This document shows positions 19,601 through 31,800 of a stretch of 64,000 bases of DNA, piece after piece. Position numbers and translations under genes: made by a program. A model generated the notes under the pieces. The model was not told where the DNA came from. It made no database searches and saw only the letters and a list, made by a program, of their open reading frames with translations. Each line of letters begins with the position of its first letter. Position 1 is the stretch's first letter. Origin of the DNA: Chlorella sorokiniana (Eukaryota > Chlorophyta > Trebouxiophyceae > Chlorellales > Chlorellaceae); the NCBI GenBank assembly GCA_025917655.1, contig CP084609.1:1798001-1862000 (forward strand). The letters run 5' to 3'.

Positions 19601-22600
19601 GGTGGGCACCGTGTTCCAGCCCATGGTGACGTACGAGCCGCCCCCACGTTCCACCAAACCTCCCCCGCCGTGGCCGCCTTCCAGGACATCGTGGATGCGT
19701 ACGGTGAGAAGGGGGAGGGCTGAGGTGGCGAGCAAGGCATGGGGGCTGCTGGTGTAGTGGTCAGGCATCACAAGGCATTGTGGGTGGGGGGTGAGGCGTG
19801 CATGCGTCCTGTGCGTGAGGATGGGGACACAGTTCTGTTTGGCTGTTGCCGCCGTGCCTGCATGTGGTTGTGGTTTGTCTATCCACCGCCCAACTGGTCG
19901 CCGCTCCCGCCTGGACCCTGTACCGCAGGCATAGCGCGGTACCGCGAGGCCAACCCCGCCGTCTTCACGATCATCACCTTCCCCTTCCTCTTCGCCGTCA
20001 TGTTTGGAGACATCGGCCACGGCATCCTGCTGCTGCTCTCCGCCTTGGTTCTGGTGCGCTGCCCCCGCCCGCCTGGCGGGCGTCGGCAGTGCCTGCAGCA
20101 GCCAGCCGTCTGGGCTGGGCTGGGCTGGATGACAGCGAGGCGTTGCAGAGGGAGGGGATTTAAAGTGGGCCTGGGTCGCGCTGGACGTCCCCATGCCTGC
20201 TGTGATGTGCCGCTGCTCACCGCCCTGCCTCTGTCGCCCCTGGCTGGCAGGTGGTGAGGGAGAAGCAGCTGATGAAGCAAGACCTGGGCGACCTGCAAAT
20301 CATGTTTGGTGGTGAGACACGGGGTAGGGGCCTGCCGCCGCCCGACCACTGCTGCTGCTGTGCGCGGCATGCCCATCGCGCAGCCCTTCAGCAGACTCTG
20401 CCGCCATGCCGCAACGCCGCCCCTGCCACCCTCCCCCGCAGGCCGCTACGTCATCCTGCTGATGGCCATCTTCTCCATCTTCACCGGCTTCATCTACAAC
20501 GAGATGTTCTCAGTGGGTGAGCCAGGCAGCGCCAGCAGCGGGTCCCAAGGCGCGGACATAATGGTGTTGGGCCCTGCACCCCTGCTGTCGAGGGCCAGGA
20601 CCAGCAGGGGCGCCTGGTAGGGCAGGCTGGCCATAGGAGCCTTGTCCCTCTGGGCCCCCTCCCTTCCCTCCAACACGTTTCTCCATAGCATCCCCGGCAA
20701 GGTTGACCGGTGCTGCCAGGCCCAAGCCTCACTGCCGCCGCCGCCGCCGCCGGCCCCTTCCCCCTGCAGTGACGACGTTCTTCGGCCCCACCCGCTTCGC
20801 CTGCGCCACCGACTCCAGCCTCACCGACCCGGTGGCCATCCAGATGAACCCGGACCTGTGCCCCTCCGCCTTCCAGACGGGCCTGGAGATGACGGTGCGC
20901 CGGCCGCCGCTGCGCTCCGCGCTTTGCACGCGCTGCAGGGCTGCTTGTGCCCAACCCCCAACCCCTGTCCACCGCCGTGTTCTCTCCTGCTGTGCTCTGC
21001 TGTGCTCGGTTGGCCACGCGCATGCAGCAGCTTCCGCTTGGCTGGCATGCCCACAGCTCCTCAAGTGCTCGGGAGAGGATGTTGCTGCCCAGGCCCCCCC
21101 CCCCCGCTCCCACCCACCTCCATCCACACAACACACCCACCACTCGCCCCCTCTCTCGCGTGCAGACCCGGGCCGGCCCTTTCCGTTCGGCGTGGATCCC
21201 GCCTGGCATGGCACCCGCACCGAGCTGTCCTTCCTCAACTCGGTGAAGATGAAGATGAGCATCCTGCTGGGCGTGGTGCAGGTGGGGCGGGTGGAGGCTC
21301 CGTGGGTGCGAGCCTGTGTGGCTGCCAGCAGCTCATATCGCTGTCCAGGGACTTGCTCTGCTGCCAGGCGACGCCGCAGTCTGTCCTGAGCGTATGTTGG
21401 ATGTGACGCTCCATCCTCCAAAGGCTGCATGGCACCACCACGTCTACGCTTCCAAGGGCTGCCCAACTCAGCACAGCGCCCCCGCTCGCCCCCGCTCGCC
21501 CTCGCCGCCGCAGATGAACGCGGGCATCGTGCTGTCCTACTTCAACCAGCGCTACTTTGCCGACTCGCTGTCCACCATCTGCGAGTTTGTGCCGCAGGCA
21601 AGCCGGCAGCGAGCAGCTGCTTGCTCCCGGCCGGCCTGAGGCAAGCCGTGTGCGGTGCTGGGTGGCACCAGCTCTGCGGGCCAGTTTCCCCCAAAGCAAC
21701 GTCTTCCCTGTACAAGCTTCTCACCCTTCTCGGCCCTTCCTGCTCGCCCCATCTGCACCCCCCGCCTGCAGATGATCTTCCTGAATGCCCTGTTTGGCTA
21801 CCTCTGCGTGCTCATCCTGCTCAAGTGGGCCACCGGCTCCACCGCCGACCTCTACCACACCCTCATCTACATGTTCCTGTCGGTGGGTGCACCCCGGGCA
21901 CTGCACAGGGGGCTGAGGGCAGTGGTGATGGGAGCCGCAACCGAAGCATGGCTACCCGAGGGGTGCCGTTCTTTCGGGCGCCAGCACAGCCTGTCCGGTT
22001 TGCGGGTGGGGCCTGCGCAGGGCGGCGTAGCGGGGTGGGCTGCCAAAGCAGCTGTCAAATGCTTCTCCTCCAGCGAGTCGCTTGCCTGGCCATGGCTGGT
22101 ACTGGCTTCTGGCTGCCATCGGGGAAGGCCCCTGGCCACAGATCCCCTAAGCAGCGTTCTTACCCACACGCCTGCGCCTGCCGCGCCCCCGGCCCGCCCC
22201 TCAGCCTGGGGACGTCGACTGCGGCGGCAAGTGCCCCGAGAACAAGATGTTTGCCGGCCAGGGCGGCCTGCAGCTCTTCCTGCTGCTGATTGCCTTTGTG
22301 GCGGTGCCCTGGATGCTGCTGCCCAAGCCCCTCATCCTGAAGAAGCGCCACGAGAAGCGCACGCAGCAGGTCAGGGTCCCAGCTGCGTGCATCGTGCGGT
22401 GTTTTCATGTTGGTGGGCCCCCTGCACGTGCCTGGCCCCCAGCTCTCAGCCCCCAACATTACCCACCCTGCAACCTCCTGCCTCACACCCACCAGCCCGT
22501 TTCTTCTGCCCCGCCCCCCTCCCCCTGCCCCCAGTCCGCCTCCTACGGCCTGCTCTCCCCGAGGACAACGCCTTCCGCTTCCAGCGCTACTCGGGTGTGT

Positions 22601-24028
22601 GTGTGGGTGGGTGTGTGGGTGGGGGGGGCAAGTATTGGGGGCCTCGTGTGTGCAGTGGTGTGACTTTGGATGTGTGTGCGGGAGGTTTTTGGGGGACTAG
22701 TGTGTGCTGCACAAAGGGGTGTCTTGCTGCTCAAGGGCAGCTGAACAGCTGCCAGGCAAGCAATCGCATGCTCAACCCCGATCCCGCTCCTTCCTGCCAG
22801 CAGACGAGGAGAGCGTGGCGGGCGGCGAGGCCGCGGGCCACACGCGGGCGCCGGCGCAGACGAGCGGCGCTCAGGCGGGGGGGCACGGCGGCCACGGCGA
22901 GGAGTTTGAGTTTGGCGAGGTCATGGTGCACCAGGTGGGGGCATCCGGGTGGGGGATCCGGGTGGGGGCGCGCTGCGCACGCTGGGCATCCGCATCCCGC
23001 ACCCCGATGGCTTCGCGAGGGGCAGGCGGTACAGTGCTGTACATACCTACTGTGCCCGTGCCTGCTTCTGGTGATTGCCCGCGCCCGAAGGCGGTAGCAT
23101 GCCTGGCGGCGGGGGCCAGCGCCAGGCGTCCCCGCCAGGCTGCCAGCGTCCACACCCAGCCGCCCCTCCTCCCCCCTTGGCCCTGACGACCCGCCCCCCC
23201 CCGCGCAGATGATCCACACCATCGAGTTCGTGCTGGGCTCTGTGTCCAACACCGCCTCCTACCTCCGCCTCTGGGCCCTCTCCCTGGCCCACTCCCAGCT
23301 CTCCTCAGTCTTCTACGACCGCCTGCTCATGGGGCGCTGCAGGGCGGCGGCTCGCCCGTCGCCATCGTTGTGGGTGCGTACCCGGGGAAGCCTGCTCCTG
23401 CGCTTGCCACCGCTGTTCTGGTGCTTTGTGGGCAGTCTTTGCCGACCCACGCCGCACAGTGTGCTGCAAGCAACTCGGGTCGTCTTGTAGCATGGCATCC
23501 TGCGCCCTGCGTGGGACTGCTGGACCCCTCACCAACCCGCCCCCACTCCCCCTCCCCCTCCCCCCCCAGCCTTCTACGTGTTTGCGTGCGCCACGCTGGG
23601 CGTGCTGATGGGCATGGAGTCCCTGTCCGCCTTCCTGCACGCGCTGCGCCTGCACTGGGTGGAGTTCCAAAACGTGGGCGCCCCGCTGCCGAGCCGGCGT
23701 GCCGCTGGGTGCCTGCCGCATGCATGCCTGCTCCTCCCTGCCTGCCAGCTTGCTCCCTGGCTAGATTGGGGCTGCCGGGGTGCACAGGAGCCGTGGATGG
23801 CCCGATCGATGCATGTTGTTGTTGCAGTGCATCTGTACCCAGGTCGACCATTAGTTTCCGGTGTGGTGGCAAGGGGCCGTGTGGTGGTGTGTGTGTGGAG
23901 GCTCCCTGCCTGCGCCGCGCCGCTCAGCACCGTTCTTGCTTTCTTCCTCCCCGCAGAAGTTCTACCACGGCGACGGCTACCAGTTCACTCCCTTCAGCTT
24001 CGCCGTTATCGACAAAGAGCCGCTGTGA
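16632..24028 (+). CDS. VHA-a: V-type proton ATPase 100-kDa subunit a, about 20 or more exons
   Basis: Subunit a forms the proton half-channels of the vacuolar H+-ATPase and anchors the V1 stalk. The ATG at 16632 gives the conserved N-terminus [20 protein letters not shown], and [12 protein letters not shown] follows. The cytosolic half covers 16.6-19.7 kb ([55 protein letters not shown]). The membrane half follows: [20 protein letters not shown], then [48 protein letters not shown], and [15 protein letters not shown], whose Arg (codon 23266-23268) matches the essential proton-channel arginine of yeast Vph1. The C-terminus is [18 protein letters not shown], with TGA at 24026-24028. One exon is a base short in a C run (about 19640). 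Compared with relatives, no major domain is missing. The target membrane is presumably vacuole or endomembrane. Confidence 0.95.
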
Positions 24029-24756
24029 GCCTGGCGGGGGCCGGGCCAGGGACATGGGGCGGTCGGCGGCGGCCTTTTGCTCTATGGCTGCAAGCAAGGC
24101 ACCGACGTGAACCAGCGCTGAGGCCCTCCCTGCCCTCCTCCCTGTGCATGCTTGATGTGCAATTCACGTCTCTGAAACTTGTAATGTCTGTTGATTGCTA
24201 GCGTGTAGGGTGCAACATCGGCTGCTGGCTGCTTGCGAGCCAAGGTGGCCTTTCGGCAGCCGAGGGGGAGGCTGCCAGTGCAGGGAAGCCTGCGTGCGCG
24301 CCGCCACAAAGGGATCGTCGAGGGACGGGCATGTTTGCTTTTCCATTAAGAGAACATCATGGATCATAGCTCGCGGCCCCGGCGCTCAGCCGGCTCAGCA
24401 CAGAGCAGGGTCGTTGAACTCTGGGAGTACCCATATAGATCTGATGGTTTTCAATCAAACGCGGCATGAAGACGGTAGATGACTGCAGGGCCCATACCGG
24501 TTGGCTTGAGGTCTTTTCAATCTCAGCACGCACAGCAGCCGCTTGCACCACCAACATGCGTGGGTAGACACGCCGGCCGCATGCTTTTGGATATCTTGCG
24601 CCTTAGAGCGGTGTACCTATCGATCGGTTTGCCTTTCCGCGCCTCTCTCGCGCATTCAAAGCAGGTCAGAATACTACCCTAGCCCTAATCTCGCGCGCAC
24701 CTAGGGGAATCCTTCCACACAGCACTCCAGCCCTCTGCAGCCCCCAAAACCGGGCC
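24029..24756. other. 3' UTR of V-ATPase a and promoter region of the bestrophin gene
   Basis: No supported ORF in about 0.73 kb. A TGTAA lies at 24180-24184. From 24330 on the sequence is less GC-rich and probably promoter-like. Confidence 0.55.
24180..24184 (+). promoter_or_regulatory. Polyadenylation signal TGTAA, V-ATPase a
   Basis: Lies 152 bases after the stop of the V-ATPase subunit a gene, a normal distance for chlorophyte genes. Confidence 0.7.
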
Positions 24757-27756
24757 ATGCAGTCACAGAGCCTTATAGCCTCAGGGTCGGCGAGGCCATC
24801 GGCTGTGCTGGCAGCGGCAGGAGCCAGCCGCCGCTTGGCGGCCTTGCGTCCAGGGCCGGCGGGCCGCCCGCGGGGCTTGGCGCCCCTGCCCCCGTCCCAG
24901 CGTCCGGCCCCGGGCCTGCTGCGGCGGCGTGAGGAGCGGCAGCAGCAGGCGGAGGGCCCATGGGCAACCCCGAGAAGCAGCAGCTGCACAGCGGCGAGCG
25001 GCCCGAGGAGGCCGAGGCAGCGATGCAGCGCTACCCCTGGCACAGCGACGAGTGGAAGGAGGAGTACCGCAAGCACCTGCGCGTGGTGAGTGTTTCGAGG
25101 GCGGAGCCGCTGCCGCCGCCTGCCGCGGCACGGTGCCTAGGGTTGGTCGGGGCTCACGGGGGGCACAACAGCGCGCCACCTGGCAAGCGGGCCCCTCGTT
25201 GCACCGCTCGAGGCTGGGCTGCGATGGTAGGGTAGGGGGCGGCGCCCTGCTGGCGCTCCCGAGAACGCTTGCCCAACTCCATTTTTCGCATTGCTCAGAA
25301 AGGCGAATGCTCACGGAAGCCACAGCTTTACGCCCGGGACCCGAACGCTTGCACGTTTTGACTCACCTGCCCCCCGCCAACCTGCCCCTGTTGCTCTGCA
25401 GACCTTCGACTTTGAGCGGTGGCGCACCCACCGCAGCGCCGGCCGCTACTGGCGCCACATGGCCTCCCTGGCGCGCTCCAACACGGTGCAGGGGCTGGCC
25501 CGCCCCCTGGCCTACGTGCTGGGCGTGTCGGCCGCGGTTGCGGCCTACCACGCGGCGGCGGCGGCGGGCCACGTGCCGCTGTGGCCCGCTGCTGCTTCGC
25601 CGCCAACGCCCCCTTCGGCCTCGCCTCCTTCGCCCTCTCCCTGCTGCTGGTCTTCCGGTGAGCGCGCGGCGCAGCCCGCTGCGGCGGCGCACCCCGCCCC
25701 GCCTGCCGCCGCCCGCCCGACGAGGCCCTGGAGCCGCCCCGCGAACGGATCCCGCTTGCCCTCCCGCCCACCGTCCGCCTGCTTCCACCTGTACCGGCAC
25801 GTGCCACCCCACCCACCTGCACCGCCCCACCCACCTGTACCGCAGCACCAACGCGTCGTACGGGCGGTGGGACGAGGCGCGCAAGATGTGGGGGTCCATC
25901 GTGAACCGCTCTCGAGACCTCGTGCGCCAAGGGCTGGGCTACATCCACCCCCGCCAGCCGGAGCTGCAGGCCGCGCTCTGCCGCTGGACCATCGCCTTCA
26001 GGTGCGGGGTGGCATGGGCGTGTGGGTTGGGGGTGAGGGTGGGTGAGCGACGCAATTGCAGATGGGGGTGGGTGGGTGGGCGAGCGGGCAGCAGCGACCA
26101 TCCCCGGCCGCCCCATTGCTGCCTTGCCAGCGAAGTGCCCCTCCCTTCATGCCCCTCGCAACTCATGCTCTGCCCCCCCCCCTCATCCCGCCACCCCGCA
26201 GCCGCTCCCTTATGTGCCACCTGCGTGAGGGGGAGGACCTGGAGGCGGAGCTGCGGGACGTGCTGCCGCCCGACGAGCTGCAGGAGCTGCTGGCGGCGCC
26301 CACCGCCCCAACCACTGCTGCCAGGTGCTGCTGTGTTTTTTTTGGGGGGGAAGGGGGAAGAGAGGAGGGCCAGGCTGGCCGGTGTTCATGCGCAAGCCAT
26401 CACCCTGTTCAGCTTGCTATGTTGAGTTTTCGTGGTTGGACGCTGTTTGACGGCTGGCACATGGGCTGGGTGTAGGGTTCCGAACCCGTGCTGCGCCCGC
26501 CGTGTCCCGCAGGTGCTGACGGAGGTGCTGCGGGAGGCGCAGCTGCCTGGCAGCCACCCCGCGCCCGGCGACGCCCAGGCGGCGGTCCCCGCGGGTGCCG
26601 CCTACCGCATGGACGAGAACCTGACGCTGTTCGCCGACGTCGTCGGCGGCTGCGAGCGCCTGCTCAAGACGCCCATCCCGCTGGCCTACACGCGGTGAGC
26701 GGCGGTGGCCCGCTCTGCTGCTGCCTGCGCTTACGGGGCTGCTGGGGCCGGGGCACTGCTAGCTCAAGAGCGGCTTCTTCCTCCAAGATGCGCGGTTGCG
26801 GCTAGCTCTTCAGTGGCCTCAAGCAGGGCCAGCGGCAGCTGCATCCGTCCAAAACAATGGCCAGCGCATCGAGACCGCCAGCTGGCTGGACCCCCCCCAC
26901 ACACACACACCACACCACCACCACCACCACCACCACACACACACGCTCCCCTGCCACCACCTGCCGCAGGCACACCTCCCGCTTCCTGATGATCTGGCTC
27001 ACGCTGCTGCCCTTCACGCTGTGGGAGAGCTGCGGCTGGGCCATGCTGCCCGTCATCGCCGTCGTCGCCTTCTTCCTGCTGGGTGAGCGCCGCTGCTGGG
27101 GCCTGCAGCCCCTCCCTCAGCCGCGCTGGCTCCACGCCCGCGCCAGCCTGCTGCGGTTAAAGCGGCGTGTGGGGAGCTGCCACCACTGGGCCTGGGCCGC
27201 CCCTTGCCACCTTGCCACCCGTGTGCTTGCCGCCGACCGCGCTGCCCCCGTCTGCTGTTGCGGGGCCTTGGCCCGGCTGCCCAAGGCGCGGGCGTCCACA
27301 ACCTGCCAGCAGGCTGCAGTGCCGCCCAACCTTCTTCGCTGCCTTGCCTTCTGTTTGGTGCAGGCATCGAGGAGATTGGGGTTTCCATCGAGGAGCCCTT
27401 CAGCATCCTGCCTCTGGAGGGCATCTGCCGTGGCATCGAGGACAGCGTGCGCGGCATGGCCGCCACGCACAGCGCGCGGCAGGGCCGCTCTCGCCGCTGG
27501 GCCCAGACGTCGCCCGCGCCCGCGCCCACGCGCCGCAGCAGGTGGCCGAGCTCCTGCAGCGGGCGCGCGGCGCAGCAACGTCAACTCCCTGCCCGCGGGG
27601 CTGTTTGCCTCGCAGCCCATCAACGGGGGCAGTGAGCCCTCCTCCCCCGCCGATGGAGGGAGCACGCTGCGCCTGCCAGCGCACATCATGGGCCCCCGGC
27701 CAGCGTGTTCCCGTGGCGACACCCAGCGATTTTCTGCAGCCCCCAGCGCAGCCTGA
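24757..27756 (+). CDS. Bestrophin-family anion channel, probably plastid-targeted
   Basis: Plant and algal bestrophins are anion channels; in Chlamydomonas the BST1-3 proteins carry bicarbonate into thylakoids, and Arabidopsis VCCN1 is a thylakoid chloride channel. The ATG at 24757 opens an Ala/Arg/Ser-rich, transit-peptide-like stretch (MQSQSLIASGSARPSAVLAA). The conserved part begins around 24960 in another frame (MGNPEKQQLHSGERPEE, YPWHSDEWKEEYRKHLR), so a base may be missing between them. The family core follows: FDFERWRTHRSAGRYWRHMA, FGLASFALSLLLVFR, NASYGRWDEARKMWGSIVNR, YRMDENLTLFADVVGGCERL and KTPIPLAYTRHTSRFLMIWL. TLLPFTLWESCGWAMLP then gives a membrane helix, and GIEEIGVSIEEPFSILPLEG the conserved acidic Ca-clasp-like segment (27361-27420). 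The C-terminal tail is disordered and frame-ambiguous; it ends at 27635 or 27756. A role in the carbon-concentrating mechanism is inference. Confidence 0.88.
26891..26944 (+). repeat. CA/CCA microsatellite in bestrophin intron
   Basis: (CA)n then (CCA)n then (CA)n lie just upstream of the exon starting at about 26970, another acceptor-side CA-rich tract. Confidence 0.85.
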
Positions 27757-28889
27757 TGCGACGCACAGGCAGCCTCCACGCATTCTTTGTTTTTCGCGCG
27801 CCGCTTGGCCTGCTGCCCAAGGCCACCGCTTGCTGTACTTGCCCTTCGCTGCCGCTGCGGCACCCCTGCCCCCTCCCTGTTCCCACTGCACCCTTGCCTC
27901 TTGCCTCAGTCGCGTATTCCGTGGTGTCACCCCTGGCCCTCCCTGTATTCTTTACCCTAGCCCCTTAGCACCTGCTCCCTTCCCCGTTGCGCTGCCGCCA
28001 TCTGCGGCCCCAACCCTTCGACCTGTCTGGCGCTAATTTCAACCCCCAACTGCGACCCCCTTTGCCCACCAACCAATCTGGAACAGCAAACTCCGCTGTG
28101 GTAGCAGATCAAGGGATCCTACTCTGCTGACGATCGATCATTCAAAAATGTGAGTTGACAGTACTGCTGCCCCTTCACTGGCCCAACCAGTGGCGTCAAG
28201 CAGCAAGGTTGAGTGGACGGGTGCTGCAGTGTGCCAGGTTGACTGGCAGGGAATCTGCGGCCTGGCGGGGGCTCTCAGCGTACGCGAGGCCGGCAGCCAC
28301 GGTCCTGTTGCAAGTGTAGCGTACAAAAGTGGTGTGGAGGCGATTACCCTCCACTGCAGAACAATTATTCTACAGTCCAGTGTCGCGTGCCGGGCTGCCA
28401 TTGTTGGAAGCCGGAGGCTGCCCGACACCCACTGCGGCCCATGCCTCTGGAGACAACTGGGCCTGAGCACCTCTGTTTTGGTAGGCTCCATGCAAATAAG
28501 CGGGGTTGCCACTGAACAATAGGTAAGTGGCTGTGGAAACTCGTCATGAGGGGGCTCATAGGGCGCTTCTGCTGAAACAGGAGCAGAGGGGGAAGCAGGG
28601 GGAAGCCGGCGGCACCGTGCCGCCGCTGGCCACCCATTCTGACTGCCTGTGCAGGCATGTCATCGTGTTCTTGACAGAGGACGCTCTGCAAATGGGCTTT
28701 CAAAGCATGCCCGTCGTTGCTGAGCGAACTGCCGAACCTCTCGGTTCATCGCTGCCCTGGAGCACCTTAAACGGCGCGGGCGTTGCCCTCGTTCACCTGG
28801 TGTGCTGAGGGGACCGGGCCGGTTCCAGCAGCTTTTAGTTGCCACAGTTGTTTCCCTGGCGAGCGGCGCGACCGCCGCCGGGCGCGAGC
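27757..28889. other. Intergenic region between bestrophin and the modular wall protein
   Basis: About 1.1 kb with lower GC in its right half. Short ORFs here have no recognisable features. It presumably holds the bestrophin 3' UTR and the promoter of the wall-protein gene; I found no TGTAA in it. Confidence 0.5.
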
Positions 28890-31800
28890 ATGGGGCACCT
28901 GAGCTGCCGGCGGCGCTGCCGCCGCACCGGCGCCTTGCTAACAGGTGAGTCAAGCGCCGATGGCTGGATGTAAGCCAGTCCGCCATCTCCTGCTCAACCA
29001 CACATCTTTCAAGTGCAGGAATCCTGCTGGTGGCTCTTGCCAGCCTTGCTGGCGCGGACGACGCGTGCTGCACGTGGGTTTCCTGCATGCATGCTGCTGT
29101 ATCAATCACTGCTGACCCAGCCTTGGTGCCAGCGAGCAGGCGACGGCAGCTGGCAGCAGCACCCTTCACTGCTCATGCACGCAGCTCTCGGCACCTCGGT
29201 GGCTGCTGCTGCTGGGCTGTGGTCCCGCCCCGGCATCCACCGTCCCCGCTCGCCGCCCTCGGAGGGGGATCCCCAGCCGCACACATGGGTCACATGCGCT
29301 GCAATGCACAAGCGGCCCCAACGTAGCCCTTCACATACGCATCCCCCCCACACTCTGCAGCATCTATGACAGCACAGGCGCCAGCCTAGACGACACGCAA
29401 GATTCCTTGGTGGGGGCTGTCTTCCGATACGGCCCCGCCGCCTCCCGCCTCGCCTCCGCCGCCTTTGCGCTGGCCACCGACGCTGCAGGCGGCTCCAGCT
29501 GCAGCGTCACCGCTGGGATCATCCGGGTGCCCGACGGGCAAACGGTGCCCTCCGCCGGGCCAGTCACCCCCAACGCGGTCTCCCCGCCGGTCACCGCCTT
29601 CCTGCCAGAGCAAGGCACCGCACCACCCGCCATTGTGACGTGCGCTGCCGCATCAAACGGCGGCTCCGTTTGCAAGCACCCTAGCCCGTGCAGCCGCCTG
29701 TTGCATGCATGCCCGGGCTTGGTGCTCCTGGCAAGGCCATCGCAGCAAGCCCCACCGCGCCCGTCTGCCGCCCTCCACCCTCCACTGCCACAGGTTTCAG
29801 CTGGACTATGAGCTGCAACCGTCGGTCTCTTACACCGTCTTCGTGCGGAGCAGCTGCACGCTGGTCAAGCAGCTCACGCCGGCAAACGATCCGGGCATCG
29901 TCACCTCGCCGGGCTTTGAGTACCGAACCAACGCCATCTTCTTTATCTCCTTTTGGACGCCCTTCCCTGCTTCCACCGGAGGCCAGCTGGTGCTGTCCCT
30001 GCGAATCCAGCCCAGGCAAGGCTGCGCTGTGGCTGGCCGAGGCCATGCTCCGAGCGCCTCAATGCGCGCAGCGGCGATTGCTTTGGTTGGGGTGTTCAGC
30101 TGTGAAGCAGCCTGCTGGGTGCTTACTTGCCTGGCACAGTGATAGGGGCCGCCGAGATGCACCAGGGCTCCCGTATCACTGCCTGCACTGCAGCCCGCCC
30201 TCACCGCCGCCGCCCTCACCGCCGCCGCCCTCACCGCCGCCGCCCTCTCCTCCGCCACCCTCGCCACCGCCACCTTCACCTCCACCGCTGTTCGGAGTCA
30301 TGTGAGACGGTCTGGGTCGGCTTGGCGCATCCATCCTGCATTTGCAGCTGGCTGTTGCATTTGGGCAGCCTGTGCGGGGCCAGACTGGGTTGCGTGTCGG
30401 GTGGGTTGGCATCCTGGCACCAGCAATACCACCTCGCATTCATGCACAAGCCTGCAAGCAGCTGGGTGGATCCAGCTCACTCGGCCGCATGCCCCCTGCC
30501 CTGCAGCGTGTTTGACAACACGGCAGGCGAAACGTACGGCGCTTTCGGTAATCAAATAGCCGGGACGTTCCGTGTGGGGCCCGCCCCGCCCGCCTCGCCT
30601 CTGTCACTCTCCGGCTGGGCCATCAGAACGGCGAATGGCGTGGCATTACAGTGTCGCTGCTGGCTGTGCCTGCTGGGCAGACGCTGCCCCCAAACGGTCC
30701 GCTTATGCCTCTCGTCACATCAACCATCGTGGACCAGCCGCCGCCGTATCCGGGCACCCTGTTTACGTGCGCCTGACTTAGCCGTGCTGTGGCTGTGCCC
30801 CCCTCCCGTCAGCCCATGCGCCCCACTGCTTGGCCCTCAGACCGCATGTGCTGTGTGGCGGCAGCCCTTACATCTAGCGCATACGCACTCAAGTCTTCAC
30901 ACTCGCCCTGCTTCCCTCGCCGCAGCCTTGAGCTGGACTATCCCCTGGAGGCGTTTGCGGCGTACACCATTTTCGTGGAGGGCAACTCTTTCGGCTCTGG
31001 GGTCGCACCAGCAGGATCGGGTGCTGTGCGTGACTATGAGTACCTGAACAGCCCAAGGTACTTCGACAACGTCTGGAATACACGTGACGCTGGCACCGAG
31101 TGGCTTACGTTCATTCTGCGCGTGTATCCCAGGTGGGTGGGTCCTTGGCTTGCAGGGTGCTGTCAAAGCCTCAACTCTGCAGCAGGTTCTGGCTGTGCTT
31201 GCTTGGCTGCCCAGACGTTTGTTGCCGCCCTGACACTCTTCACTTCCTGGGTTGTTGCCTGTACTGCAGCCCGCCGTCGCCTCCGCCGCCGTCGCCACCG
31301 CCCTCTCCGCCGCCGCCCTCTCCGCCGCCGCCCTCGCCTCCGCCACCGTCGCCACCGCCCTTGCCACCGCCGCCCTCGCCCCCGCCCCCTCGCCCCCTCG
31401 CCGCCACTGCCCTCTCCACCGCCGCCCTCGCCCCCGCCACCGTCGCCACCGCCCTTGCCACCTCCGCCCTCGCCCCCCCCCCTCCGCCGCCCTCTCCGCC
31501 GCCGCCCTCTCCGACGCCACCCTCACCTCCACCGCCCTCTCCCCCGCCGCCCTCGCCGCCGCCACTCTCGCCGCCGCCACACCCAAGTCCGCCCCCGCCA
31601 CGCCCCAAGCCTCCTCCACCACGCCCAAAGCCGCCGCCGCCACGCCCAAAGCCTCCTCCGCCCAGCCCCAAGCCGCCCCCGCCCAGCCCCAAGCCGCCCC
31701 GCCCAGCCCAAAGCCGCCCCCGCCCAGCCCAAAGCCGCCCCCGCCCGCCCAAAGCCGCCCCGCCGCGCCCCAAGCCGCCCCCGCCCCGCCCCATGCCTCC

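Noticed and set aside
20570-20620. Nine-base inverted repeat in a V-ATPase intron
   Set aside because: Short arms and a long loop; expected by chance in GC-rich sequence of this length.
28190-28522. 110-codon ORF (+) upstream of the wall-protein gene
   Set aside because: No recognisable features and no splice-consistent link to the signal-peptide exon at 28890.
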